DNA of 64,000 nucleotides, from contig CAJXUQ010000006.1 of the NCBI GenBank assembly GCA_913061145.1, forward strand, positions 62,001-126,000, in the 5' to 3' direction. The translations under genes were made by a program, and so were the position numbers. Shown piece by piece: positions 52,146-60,780 of this stretch. Source of the stretch: an uncultured Haliea sp. (GTDB lineage Bacteria > Pseudomonadota > Gammaproteobacteria > Pseudomonadales > Halieaceae). Numbering within the stretch: position 1 is the first letter of the stretch; each line of letters begins with the position of its first letter. The notes beneath the pieces are model-generated. The model saw only the letters and a list, made by a program, of their open reading frames with translations. It made no database searches and was not told where the DNA came from.

Positions 52146-53140
52146 TAGTCTTTATACCAGTCAACAAAACGCGTCACGCCCTCGGCAACTCCTGTGCGCG
52201 GCGCATAGCCTGTCAGTTCGCGCAACGCGCTGACATCGGCATAGGTTTCGGCAACGTCACCGGGTTGCATGGGCAGCATGATCTTCTCCGCCCTGCGCCC
52301 CAGGCGCTGTTCCAGCAATTCGATGAACTCCAGCAAATGCACCGGGCGCTCACAACCGATGTTGAAAATACGATACGGGGCGCTGGAGGTGGCAGGATCG
52401 GCAGCCAGGGCATCCCAATCGGGGTTGGGCGCCGGAGGCCTGGCCAGCACGCCCAGAATCCCGTCGACGATGTCCTCGATAAAGGTGAAGTCGCGCCGGT
52501 GTTGTCCGTGGTTGAAGACCTCCAGCGGCTCCCCGGCCAGAATCTTGCGGCAGAAAATCATCGGCGCCATGTCTGGACGACCCCAGGGGCCATAGACCGT
52601 GAAGAAGCGCAGCCCCGTCGTGGGTAACTGGTAGAGATGGCTGTAGGAGTGCGCCATCAACTCATTGGCCTTTTTCGTGGCGGCGTACAGCGACACCGGG
52701 TGGTCCACGCTGTGGCTGACACTGAAGGGCTGACGCGCATTGCTGCCGTAAACGGAGCTGCTACTGGCGTAGACCAGGTGCTCCACCGGAAAATGCCGGC
52801 AACATTCGAGCATATTGCCGAACGCCACCAGGTTGGAGGTCAGGTAGGCCTCGGGGTGCGTCAGTGAGTAGCGCACACCCGCCTGCGCGGCCAGGTGAAT
52901 GACAGCGTCCGGACGGAAATGGCTGAACCAGTCCCGCAGCCGGGCCGCATCAGACAGGCAGAACACGGCCTCGCTGAAACCCGGTTGAGCCCGCAGGCGC
53001 GCGAGACGCGCCTGCTTCAGCGTGACGTCGTAATAGTCATTGAGGTTGTCGATGCCGGCCACCTCGTGTCCCTGCGCCAGCAACTGCAACGCCGTTTCGC
53101 ACCCGATAAAGCCGGCTGCGCCGGTGACCAATACCTTCAT
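52118..53140 (-). CDS. UDP-glucuronate 4-epimerase-like NAD-dependent epimerase
   Basis: Converts UDP-glucuronate to UDP-galacturonate in the family; 340 residues, close to the usual 335-340. NAD loop GAAGFIG at the N-terminus, catalytic YAATKKANE (YxxxK) near residue 150, and LVYASSSSVYG with the catalytic Ser. The segment FTVYGPWGRPDMAPMIF and NIGCERPVHLLEF are typical of this group. ATG at 53140 has AGGAGAGG upstream and overlaps the kdkA stop (ATGA, 4 bp), so it is translated after kdkA. Suggests galacturonate in the core. Confidence 0.9.
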   Translation of the reverse strand: MKVLVTGAAGFIGCETALQLLAQGHEVAGIDNLNDYYDVTLKQARLARLRAQPGFSEAVFCLSDAARLRDWFSHFRPDAVIHLAAQAGVRYSLTHPEAYLTSNLVAFGNMLECCRHFPVEHLVYASSSSVYGSNARQPFSVSHSVDHPVSLYAATKKANELMAHSYSHLYQLPTTGLRFFTVYGPWGRPDMAPMIFCRKILAGEPLEVFNHGQHRRDFTFIEDIVDGILGVLARPPAPNPDWDALAADPATSSAPYRIFNIGCERPVHLLEFIELLEQRLGRRAEKIMLPMQPGDVAETYADVSALRELTGYAPRTGVAEGVTRFVDWYKDYYGAEASRS

Positions 53141-53868
53141 TGCCTCTCCTGATCTGGCTTCATGGCAGCATAGCCCTGCATTAACGCTGACCACAGTGCA
53201 CGCCGCTGCGCTGCCGGGAGCGCATGGCAACGCTTCGCAACCGAACGCTGCAAGCGATCGAGATTGGCCTGCTGCCAGCGTTGCGCGGGGTGACGCAGCC
53301 TGCAGCGGTCAAAATCGATCAACCAGATGCCCTCAGGGGCATGCAGCACGTTGTCGCAGTTCAAGTCCACGTGGTCCAGGCCCGCTGCATGAAACCTGGC
53401 CAAAAGCGCACCGAGCCGCTGCCACAGCTCCGGGTCCCCCACTGCAGGGGACACCGGCAACGGCACCGCCCCGGGTATGCGGCGCAACAGGATGGCCGCG
53501 CGACAGGTGAACAGACCGTCGCGCTCTGCCAGCGCAGCGATAGGTTCCGGCACAGGCAGGTGCATGTCACGCAAGCGCTGCAGCAGGCGGAACTCGCGCA
53601 GCGAACGGCAGCGATTGAAGCCCGTAAACAGGTAACTGCGGTGCGTGATCCGCGCCATCATACCGCCGCGCAGATACTGCCGGAGCACCAGTTCGCCGGC
53701 GTCAGCCTGTACAAAAAACGCCCCGCCGCGACCACCGACCGCCACCGGGCGCGCGCGCTCACCCCAGAACTGCGGCTCCAGCCACGCGGCCTGCACACCG
53801 TCTACGGCCGGGTTGCACAGCAACAGGGAGCGATGCCCGGGAACAATGTGCTCTGTCACGCCGCTCAC
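53137..53868 (-). CDS. kdkA: 3-deoxy-D-manno-octulosonic acid kinase
   Basis: Phosphorylates the Kdo residue of lipid A-Kdo at O-4. 243 residues, close to Haemophilus KdkA (241). The kinase-like catalytic segment is LDHVDLNCDNVLHAPEGIWLIDFDRCRLR, giving HxDLxxxN and the IDFD metal site. Earlier GGRGGAFFV and RQYLRGGMMARI form the nucleotide loop. It is co-transcribed with the epimerase, overlapping it by 4 bp. KdkA is found where WaaA adds one Kdo only, so the inner core here is predicted to start with a single Kdo phosphate. Confidence 0.92.
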   Translation of the reverse strand: MSGVTEHIVPGHRSLLLCNPAVDGVQAAWLEPQFWGERARPVAVGGRGGAFFVQADAGELVLRQYLRGGMMARITHRSYLFTGFNRCRSLREFRLLQRLRDMHLPVPEPIAALAERDGLFTCRAAILLRRIPGAVPLPVSPAVGDPELWQRLGALLARFHAAGLDHVDLNCDNVLHAPEGIWLIDFDRCRLRHPAQRWQQANLDRLQRSVAKRCHALPAAQRRALWSALMQGYAAMKPDQERQ

Positions 53869-53997
53869 GGCACGTCAACGTCCTCAGTGCGAGCCGTCAC
53901 CGGCGGCAGCGGTAAAGACCCCGGCGGGAGACTCGGATAGAATGCATGCAGTGTAGCAATGATGATGCATCAAGCTCTACCGCCGCTGGAACCCGCG

Positions 53998-55074
53998 ATG
54001 TCACAAACGCCACTTCAATCGATTTGCTTGCTGCGCCTGTCAGCCCTGGGCGATGTGACCCATGTGATACCTGTCGTCTTGAGCCTGCAGGAGCAGCTTC
54101 CGGGGGTGGGTATCACCTGGATTATCGGCAAGCTCGAAGCGCGCCTGGTGGGTGACCTGCCGGGGGTGACGTTCATCGTCTTCGACAAGCGCGCCGGCTG
54201 GCGCGGCTACCGCGACCTGTACAGGACGCTGCGCGGCCAGCGCTTTGATGCCCTGCTGCACATGCAGGTGGCCGCCCGCGCCAACCTTGTTTCCCTGCTG
54301 GTGCGGGCACGCCTGCGGGTCGGGTACGACCGTGCGCGCAGCAAGGACGGGCACGGCCTGTGCATCAACCGGCGCATCGCGCCGGCGCCCAGGCAACATG
54401 TACGCGATTGCCTGGCCAGTTTTCTGCAACCGCTGGGATTACAACCCGCAGCGCCGCGCTGGCACATCCCGCTGGACGAGAAGGACCATGCCTTCGCGCG
54501 GCGCCACCTGGCTGCCGACCGGCGCACCCTGGTGATCAGCCCCTGCTCCAGCCATGCCCTGCGCAACTGGCCCGTAAGCCATTACGCTGCGCTCGCCGAT
54601 TACGCCGCGGGGACTCACGGCATGCAGGTCATTCTCGTGGGCAGCCCGGCGGCCCATGAGCAGGAAACCTGCGCGGCCATAGCCGCCGCCATGCAGCAAC
54701 CCGTCGAGAATATCTGCGGCCAGGACACGCTGAAACAGCTCGCCGCACTGCTGGCCGGTGCCGACCTGCTGGTAGCGCCGGACACAGGGCCAGCGCATAT
54801 CGCCAGCAGCGTAGGCACCGATGTGCTGGGACTGTTTGCCGCCAGTAACCCACAGCGTTCCGGCCCCTACAACTCGCTGCACTGGTGCGTGGACCGCTAC
54901 CCCGATGCACTGCGCCGCTTCCGCCAGCAGAGCGTTGATGAAGCCCGCTGGGGCGCAAAGGTGGAGGTGCCGGGAGCCATGGAGCTGGTGACGGTTGCGG
55001 ATGCCACCGGGAAGCTGGACCAGTGGCTGGCGGCGCAGAAACCGGCGACCGCAGAGTCAGGCAGGCCCCGCTAG
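53998..55074 (+). CDS. GT9 heptosyltransferase-like (WaaC/WaaF family)
   Basis: 358 residues from the ATG at 53998; the frame continues to 53959 but begins in a run of Met codons with no ribosome site. GT9 landmarks: ICLLRLSALGDVTHVIPV at the N-terminus, GYDRARSKDGHGLCINRR, SPCSSHALRNWP, and VAPDTGPAHIASSVGTDVLGLFAASNP. Transfers a heptose or similar sugar from ADP-heptose to Kdo. Sits beside kdkA but on the other strand; its stop overlaps DUF6165 by 4 bp. It is more like heptosyltransferase I than II, but this needs a tree. Confidence 0.87.
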   Translation: MSQTPLQSICLLRLSALGDVTHVIPVVLSLQEQLPGVGITWIIGKLEARLVGDLPGVTFIVFDKRAGWRGYRDLYRTLRGQRFDALLHMQVAARANLVSLLVRARLRVGYDRARSKDGHGLCINRRIAPAPRQHVRDCLASFLQPLGLQPAAPRWHIPLDEKDHAFARRHLAADRRTLVISPCSSHALRNWPVSHYAALADYAAGTHGMQVILVGSPAAHEQETCAAIAAAMQQPVENICGQDTLKQLAALLAGADLLVAPDTGPAHIASSVGTDVLGLFAASNPQRSGPYNSLHWCVDRYPDALRRFRQQSVDEARWGAKVEVPGAMELVTVADATGKLDQWLAAQKPATAESGRPR

Positions 55075-55469
55075 GCCGTGTAGTCCTGATACGACTTTTC
55101 TTCAACAAAGCGCGAGCCCAGCGCCAGGTTGATGGACTTTTTCAGGGCGGCCCGTTTGTCGTTGGTGAAGTACACCGAGCGCGCCAGCTCGATGAACGTG
55201 GCGCCGAAATCCTGGGCGCGTTCACAATCCCGGATGTCATCCTCGATTACCCAGAGCGCTTCATTGACCGCCTTGAGCTGCGCCCGCAACTCGGCAATCG
55301 CCGACTCATCCGGCACAGCAGCCGCCCATATGCCGTTCAGGGCGTCCAGTTCCGTTTTCACATTGGCGTTCTTGTCGGGGTCACTGATGCGCTCTGACTT
55401 GATTTCCAGAATGGTGATCTTGTCCAGCACCTCGCCAAAAGAAACGGGAACAGTAATAACATCGGTCAT
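55071..55469 (-). CDS. DUF6165 family protein
   Basis: 132 residues, soluble, mainly helical, charged. Begins TDVITVPVSFGEVLDKITILEIKSERI. The family has no known activity but occurs repeatedly in LPS-core loci near kdkA and heptosyltransferase genes. The ATG at 55469 is chosen over a longer frame to 55520. It ends inside the stop of the convergent heptosyltransferase gene. A role in core assembly or its control is inferred from location only. Confidence 0.8.
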   Translation of the reverse strand: MTDVITVPVSFGEVLDKITILEIKSERISDPDKNANVKTELDALNGIWAAAVPDESAIAELRAQLKAVNEALWVIEDDIRDCERAQDFGATFIELARSVYFTNDKRAALKKSINLALGSRFVEEKSYQDYTA

Positions 55470-55567
55470 ATGAACACTCGCTTGCGGGGAAAAAGGCACG
55501 TGGCCCGGGTCAACGTGCATGGCGCTATTCTATGCCAAGCGCGCCGTCCTGCCGACCCCGAAGGACC

Positions 55568-56422
55568 TCAAAACGCTGAGTTCGACACCAGGCTCCGCAG
55601 CCGTACATCCACGGTGACCTGCAGTGAGGTCAGCGCGAGGGCCGCTGCCCGTCCCGCCGGCGGTGCACGGTGCATGTGGGGCGTCATCGCCAGTAAATCG
55701 GCGATCGCCGCGCTGTCATGCAGCAGTACCTGAAAGCGCACCGACTCCTCCGCCAGCAACTGAAAACCCGCGTGCGTGCGGGGCGCTGCCGCGGGTTTTT
55801 GTTTCAGTGCGGGGTAGATGACCTCACGCAGCTCCTGCAAATGCGCCGGACCCGCCTCCGCAAGCAGCAACTCACCGGCCGGCTTCAACACACGAGCGAA
55901 CTCGGCAAAGACAGGAAAGCCAAACAGGCACAACAGCCTGTCCACGCTGCTCCCGGCGACGGGCAGGCGGGCGTTGCTCGCCACCATCCAGGCTGAGCGC
56001 CGATCCTGCCGCGCCGCTTCCTGCACGGCCCATTTGGAAATATCCACGCCGCCCAGCCTGAGTGGCTGGCTGGCACCGGCAACCCTTGCCAGTTCGCGCA
56101 GGTAGTAGCCCTCGCCGCAACCGGCATCAATACAACACAGCGGGTCGACCCGTGGTATTGATCCCAGCACAGTGCGCGCGACCGCAGCCGCCAACGGGTC
56201 ATAGTGGCCCGCGTTGAGGAAACGCGCACGGGCGGCAACCATCTCCCGACTGTCGCCCGGGTCCCGGGAGCGCTTGTTCTGTACCGCGAGGAGATTGACG
56301 TATCCGCGCCTGGCAATGTCAAAGCTGTGACCACTGGGGCAACACCAACTGCCATCGCTGACCGCAAGCGGCTGACTGTCCAGGGGGCATATCAGCTCGG
56401 TGAAGGGTGTGATCAACGCCAA
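55568..56422 (-). CDS. rlmA: 23S rRNA (guanine-N1)-methyltransferase RlmA
   Basis: Methylates G745 of 23S rRNA with S-adenosylmethionine. An N-terminal zinc finger (ICPLD, CCPSGHSFD) is followed by RRGYVNLLAVQNKRSRDPGDS, nearly identical to E. coli RlmA, then the SAM site DAGCGEGYYLREL and FCLFGFPVF-like region. The TTG at 56422 is preferred: the longer frame to 56482 runs into DUF805. That gives 284 residues (E. coli 269). It follows the DUF805 stop by 7 bp, so the two are co-transcribed. Another TTG at 56416 is possible. Confidence 0.93.
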   Translation of the reverse strand: MALITPFTELICPLDSQPLAVSDGSWCCPSGHSFDIARRGYVNLLAVQNKRSRDPGDSREMVAARARFLNAGHYDPLAAAVARTVLGSIPRVDPLCCIDAGCGEGYYLRELARVAGASQPLRLGGVDISKWAVQEAARQDRRSAWMVASNARLPVAGSSVDRLLCLFGFPVFAEFARVLKPAGELLLAEAGPAHLQELREVIYPALKQKPAAAPRTHAGFQLLAEESVRFQVLLHDSAAIADLLAMTPHMHRAPPAGRAAALALTSLQVTVDVRLRSLVSNSAF

Positions 56423-56429
56423 GCGGTGC

Positions 56430-56813
56430 TCACACAGGCACGCCGGACTCCAGCTTGGGGTTTGGCCCATACTGGTTGTCACCGGGCTCGCTGTCGAAGA
56501 CCATGAAGATCAGCAACACGAGCCCACCGATGACCGGGATAAAGGCCAGCAGCAACCACCAGCCTGTGCGCCCGGTATCGTGCAGGCGACGTACCGCGAC
56601 GGCGATCGCGGGTATCAGCACCGCCAACCAGTAAATACCGCCGAGAAGCCCCACCCCCATCTCATCGTTGAAGGTGCCGGTGATCGTGTCGACGATGCCC
56701 AGGGCAATACTCGCCAGAATGTTGAACAGCACGAAAAACCAGTATTCCTTGCGACGCGCCCGCCCGTTGAACATCGCATACTTGTTTTTCAATACGTCGA
56801 GATACCAATTCAT
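56430..56813 (-). CDS. DUF805 family inner-membrane protein
   Basis: 127 residues with four hydrophobic segments. The family hallmark is the start MNWYLDVLKNKYAMFNGRARRKEYWFF and RRLHDTGRTGWWLLLAFIP (HDTGRSGWW-type). Function is unknown; E. coli YhaH/YhaI belong here. ATG has GGAAGGGGAA upstream. It lies between glpD and rlmA on the same strand, and its stop is 7 bp before rlmA, so rlmA probably depends on it for transcription. Confidence 0.93.
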   Translation of the reverse strand: MNWYLDVLKNKYAMFNGRARRKEYWFFVLFNILASIALGIVDTITGTFNDEMGVGLLGGIYWLAVLIPAIAVAVRRLHDTGRTGWWLLLAFIPVIGGLVLLIFMVFDSEPGDNQYGPNPKLESGVPV

Positions 56814-56875
56814 CCCATTCCCCTTCCTGTTATCCAGATTCCTGTCCTGCGACCCAGTGTCCGCCCCCAGTCAGT

Positions 56876-58483
56876 TTAGACCAGATTCTCCGCGAGGTAT
56901 TCCGCGAGACGCTGCTCTGCCTCGTCGCCGAAGAGGATTTCCGCTGCACGGCGCAACCCGGGCGCTTCGGCAATCTCCTCCCGACGCAACACCAGCTCGA
57001 TCTTGGAACGTCGGCGCATGAAATCCTCCAGTTTCACCACCATCTCGCGCTGCGCCGTCATCTCCATTTCGCAGCGCGTGTATTCGGCACGGCCAATCAA
57101 CAGGCGGGCGCAGCTGCGGTCGGCGCGGATGCGTTCCAGCAGGTGAAAGGCCGCCTGCCCGTAGCGACGCCAGAAGCGCTCGCTCAAGGGCTCCGAGGAG
57201 GTGGGTGCGGTCAACTCATCCAGCTGCATCAGCCGCGCCTGACGCAAATACTCTTCGTGCACGCCGGGCGGTGGCTCGCCATACCAGGCTGCCCGCGGCT
57301 CTGGCACATCGATACCCAGCCTGGACAGCGCCGCGACCACCTCGTCGCCCACATTCAGGCAGTCCGTAAGCTTGCCGCCGAGAATACTGACGTGTTGCCG
57401 TTCGCGATCCACTTCCAGCACATGTTTGCGGGAAAGCTGTACCCAGTCGGCCCCGTCGCCGTCACCCCCGACCGCCAGCGGCCGCACACCACAGCGTTCG
57501 GCAATGATGCTTTCGCGGGTCAGCGGCGGGTCCATATCCAGCAGCGCATTGACATTCGAAAGCACGAAATCACGGTCTTCGTCGGTCACCCCGACCTCCG
57601 GCGACTCCACCCGCGTGTCCGTGGTCCCCACGCAGGTCCGCGACCCCATGGGAATCAGGAAAAACAGCCGGCCGTCGCTGGCAAAGAAGGTGAGCACGCG
57701 CTTGTTGTCGGTGACCCGATCGACAATCAGGTGGATACCCTTGGAGAACACATGGTGGTGCCTGGTCCGCACGCCGGCGGCCTGGTTCAGTCCGTCCAGC
57801 CACGGCCCTGCCGCATTGACCAGCGCACGGGCGGCGATGGTAAAGGTCTCGCCACTGACCGCATCGCGTGCCTGCACCAACCAGCGCCCGCCTTCACGGC
57901 GCAGGGACGTGGCGGCCACGTAATTGGCCGCGACACAGCCATAGTCCAACGCTTTGCGCACAAAGCCGAAGACAAAGCGGGCATCGTTGTCGTAGAGATA
58001 GCAGTCGGAGTACTCCAAGCCACCCGCTGCCCGCCGCGTGTCGATCACCGGCTCTGCAGCCTCAAGTTTGCGAGCGCTTACATATTTCGGTGGCCGGGTT
58101 TTGAAGCGCCCCATCACCCAGTACAGCACACTCCCAAGAAAGATGATGAACGGTGGCCAGCGAAAGCCCTTCTGGATGGTGGTGAAGAAGCGGATTTCCT
58201 TCACGGTGGAGGGGTAGGCGCGCATGAGTTCGTTGCGCGAGCGGCACAGCTTGTTCACCAGCAGGAATTCGTAGCTCTCCAGGTACTTGATGCCACCCCA
58301 GGCGAGATTGGAAGACTGGGAGCTGACGCCGCTGGCGAAGTCCTCAGCCTCGATCAGGGCCACGTTGACACCGCGCCCGGCCAGCGCAGCGGCCGACACG
58401 GCGCCGTTGATGCCGCCGCCGATGACCAGCACATCAAACTCCTGCCCCGCCAGTTTGGCGAGATTTGTCTGGCGCAGCGACAT
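56876..58483 (-). CDS. glpD: Aerobic glycerol-3-phosphate dehydrogenase
   Basis: Membrane-bound FAD enzyme that oxidises glycerol 3-phosphate to DHAP and feeds electrons to quinone. 535 residues from the ATG at 58483 (GAGGTAAC upstream), slightly longer than E. coli GlpD (501). FAD loop VLVIGGGINGAVSAAALAGRG, signature SSQSSNLAWGGIKYLESYEF, and FLIPMGSRTCVGTTDT are present. The C-terminal domain is about 130 residues. It is the catabolic counterpart of gpsA at 29778. No glycerol facilitator or kinase is adjacent. Confidence 0.92.
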   Translation of the reverse strand: MSLRQTNLAKLAGQEFDVLVIGGGINGAVSAAALAGRGVNVALIEAEDFASGVSSQSSNLAWGGIKYLESYEFLLVNKLCRSRNELMRAYPSTVKEIRFFTTIQKGFRWPPFIIFLGSVLYWVMGRFKTRPPKYVSARKLEAAEPVIDTRRAAGGLEYSDCYLYDNDARFVFGFVRKALDYGCVAANYVAATSLRREGGRWLVQARDAVSGETFTIAARALVNAAGPWLDGLNQAAGVRTRHHHVFSKGIHLIVDRVTDNKRVLTFFASDGRLFFLIPMGSRTCVGTTDTRVESPEVGVTDEDRDFVLSNVNALLDMDPPLTRESIIAERCGVRPLAVGGDGDGADWVQLSRKHVLEVDRERQHVSILGGKLTDCLNVGDEVVAALSRLGIDVPEPRAAWYGEPPPGVHEEYLRQARLMQLDELTAPTSSEPLSERFWRRYGQAAFHLLERIRADRSCARLLIGRAEYTRCEMEMTAQREMVVKLEDFMRRRSKIELVLRREEIAEAPGLRRAAEILFGDEAEQRLAEYLAENLV

Positions 58484-58718
58484 GGTTACCTCATGACCTG
58501 ACAGAACCCTCGGTGATGGCAACGCACACCTTTTCCTGGTGTGGAAAGGCGCGTGCCACAGCCAGCATACGCCAGCTGTACGCTACAGACCAAACATCCA
58601 CACCACCGCGATTAGACAGAGGCGCAAGGCCCAGACATACTCTGCTGCCAACAACGTCCGGAGGCGTCGCCCTGGCGCAACGCAGGACGTGGAACCGGAC
58701 GAGCAAGGACAGGCAGGT

Positions 58719-59753
58719 ATGACGGCAAAAGACTGGCAACGCATTGAGCTCAGCGCATTCGGGGGCCCGGAAAACCTGCACCTGGTCACCGAGCACACGC
58801 TTCCCGAGCCCGGGCCGGGACAGATTCGGGTCAGGGTGCTGGCAGCTGGCACCGGGTTCACCGACACCATCGTGCGCCAGGGTCAGTACGTCGACGTGAA
58901 GGACAAGCCGCCCTTTACTCCCGGTTACGACTGGGTGGGCGTCGTCGACGCACTCGGCAGCGGTGTCAGCGGTCTGCAGGTGGGTGACACCGTCGCGGAC
59001 ATGCCGGCGATCGGTGGCTATACGCAATACCTGTGCGTGGACGCAAGCAGCGTGGTGCCTTGCCCCGCCGGCCTCGACCCGTTCAAGGCCGTATGCATGA
59101 TGCTGTCCTACACCACCGCCTGGCAGATGCTGACGCGCGAATGCGACCTGAAACCGGGCGATCCCATCCTGGTACACGCAGCCGGTGGCGCCGTGGGAAC
59201 GGCGCTGCTGGAGCTGGCCCGCGAGCTGAAGCTCACGGTCTACGGTACCGCATCCAGCAGCAAGCACGACCTGGTGCGGAGCTTCGGCGCCACGCCCATC
59301 GACTACCGCAACACGGACTTTGTCACTGAAATCCTCCACCTCACCCAGGGCAAGGGCGTACAGGCCGTGTTTGATACCATCGGCGGCAAGTCCTGGGCGC
59401 GCTCTTACCGCTGCGTGGCCAGGGGTGGCCGCCTGGTGGGCTTTGGCGCGCTGCAGGTAACCACCGGCGAGGAGAGCGTGCCCAGCCTGCTGTGGGGGTT
59501 CGCCAAACTGCTTGGCCTGTGGCGCCTGCGTCCGGACGGGCGCAAGAGCAGTTTCTACAACATCCTCAGCCGACGGCGCAAACTGCCGGAGGAGTTCCGC
59601 AACGATGTGGCCACCCTGATGAAGTGGCTGGGGGAAGGACGCCTGCACCCCGCTGTAGCAGAAGTACGGCCACTGCGCGACGCGGCCGAGGTGCACCGGC
59701 TGATCGGCGCTGGCGCAGTGCCCGGCAAGATCGTGCTGGACTGCCAGGCCTGA
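58719..59753 (+). CDS. MDR-family NADPH:quinone reductase-like oxidoreductase
   Basis: 344 residues in the zeta-crystallin branch of medium-chain dehydrogenases. It has GTGFTDTIVRQGQYVD and FTPGYDWVGVVDALGSGVSGLQVGD at the N-terminus, and the Rossmann cofactor loop HAAGGAVGTALLELAREL. No zinc-binding Cys cluster was seen. The ATG at 58719 has CAGGCAGG upstream and replaces a longer frame from 58539. It heads a run of three same-strand genes (reductase, esterase, acyl-CoA ligase), suggesting a small catabolic set with unknown substrate. Confidence 0.88.
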   Translation: MTAKDWQRIELSAFGGPENLHLVTEHTLPEPGPGQIRVRVLAAGTGFTDTIVRQGQYVDVKDKPPFTPGYDWVGVVDALGSGVSGLQVGDTVADMPAIGGYTQYLCVDASSVVPCPAGLDPFKAVCMMLSYTTAWQMLTRECDLKPGDPILVHAAGGAVGTALLELARELKLTVYGTASSSKHDLVRSFGATPIDYRNTDFVTEILHLTQGKGVQAVFDTIGGKSWARSYRCVARGGRLVGFGALQVTTGEESVPSLLWGFAKLLGLWRLRPDGRKSSFYNILSRRRKLPEEFRNDVATLMKWLGEGRLHPAVAEVRPLRDAAEVHRLIGAGAVPGKIVLDCQA

Positions 59754-59799
59754 GCCTGCATCCACAACAGAACCATCATAAAACAGGGAGTTAGCCACC

Positions 59800-60759
59800 A
59801 TGAAATACAACATCGACCCCGAACTGCGCCCGATCCTCGATCTGCTGCCGCCTTTCGATCTCGCAGACCCCGCCACCATGCGCGCCACCATGGATGCTAT
59901 GGTCGGCCCGGCCAATGCAGCGCTGGATACCAGCGGCACCGCCATCAGCGATCACGCGGCTCCCGGTCTGGCTGGCGCACCGGAGGTCCCTGTGCGGGTC
60001 TATCGGCCGGAGAGCGCCACCGCTGCACTGCCGGGGCTGCTCTATCTGCACGGCGGCGGTTTTGTGTTCGGCAATCTGGAGAGCGAACACGCGACCTGCC
60101 TCGCTATCAGCCGGCAGTTGGGCATTGTCGTGGTGTCCGTTGACTATCGGCTCTCGCCGGAGACCGCCTTCCCGGGCCCGCTGGACGACTGTTATGCCGC
60201 CCTGCTGTGGACGCAGGCCAACGCAGCGACGCTGGGCATCGATCTGCGGCGGCTCGGCGTCATGGGGCAGAGTGCCGGGGGTTGCCTGGCGGCCGCGTGC
60301 GCGCTGCGCGCCCGCGATGAGAACGGGCCGGCCCTGTGCTACCAGTTTCTTTCCATTCCGGTGCTCGACGACCGCCTCGATACGCCGAGCATGCAGGCCT
60401 TCACCGACACCCCTATCTGGCACCTGGCCAACGCCGAACAAAGCTGGGACTACTACCTGGGCAGCGCGCTGCAGCGCGGCACGGCGGAGGTCCCCGCGCT
60501 GGCCGCCCCGGCGCGCGCAGCGAACCTCCAGGGGCTGCCGCCCGCCTGCGTCACTGCCATGGAGTTCGACCCGCTGCGGGATGAGGCGCTGATCTATGCC
60601 CAGCGCCTGCTGGCGGCCGGCGTCTCCACCGAGATTCACTGCTACCCGGGGACCTTCCACGGCTCCAGCATGGTGGTGGATGCTGCGCTCAGTAAACGCG
60701 GTGTGGCAGACATGCTGACCGCCCTGGGCCGCGGTCTCTGCGTCGAGTCATCACAGTAG
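59800..60759 (+). CDS. Hormone-sensitive-lipase family alpha/beta hydrolase
   Basis: Ester hydrolase, 319 residues. The oxyanion motif is YLHGGGFVFGNLESEH; the nucleophile elbow GQSAGG (near residue 157); catalytic Asp in MEFDPLRDEA; His in YPGTFHGSS. This class IV (HSL) set is complete. It lies 46 bp after the MDR gene and 21 bp before the ligase gene. A plausible sequence is ester cleavage followed by CoA activation of the acid by the next enzyme. Confidence 0.93.
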   Translation: MKYNIDPELRPILDLLPPFDLADPATMRATMDAMVGPANAALDTSGTAISDHAAPGLAGAPEVPVRVYRPESATAALPGLLYLHGGGFVFGNLESEHATCLAISRQLGIVVVSVDYRLSPETAFPGPLDDCYAALLWTQANAATLGIDLRRLGVMGQSAGGCLAAACALRARDENGPALCYQFLSIPVLDDRLDTPSMQAFTDTPIWHLANAEQSWDYYLGSALQRGTAEVPALAAPARAANLQGLPPACVTAMEFDPLRDEALIYAQRLLAAGVSTEIHCYPGTFHGSSMVVDAALSKRGVADMLTALGRGLCVESSQ

Positions 60760-60780
60760 CTGCCCGGGGGCATCCACAGC

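Noticed and set aside
57143-58501. 452-codon open frame on the plus strand opposite glpD
   Set aside because: Antisense to a gene with full FAD motifs; its translation is low-complexity and family-free, an effect of high GC at third positions.
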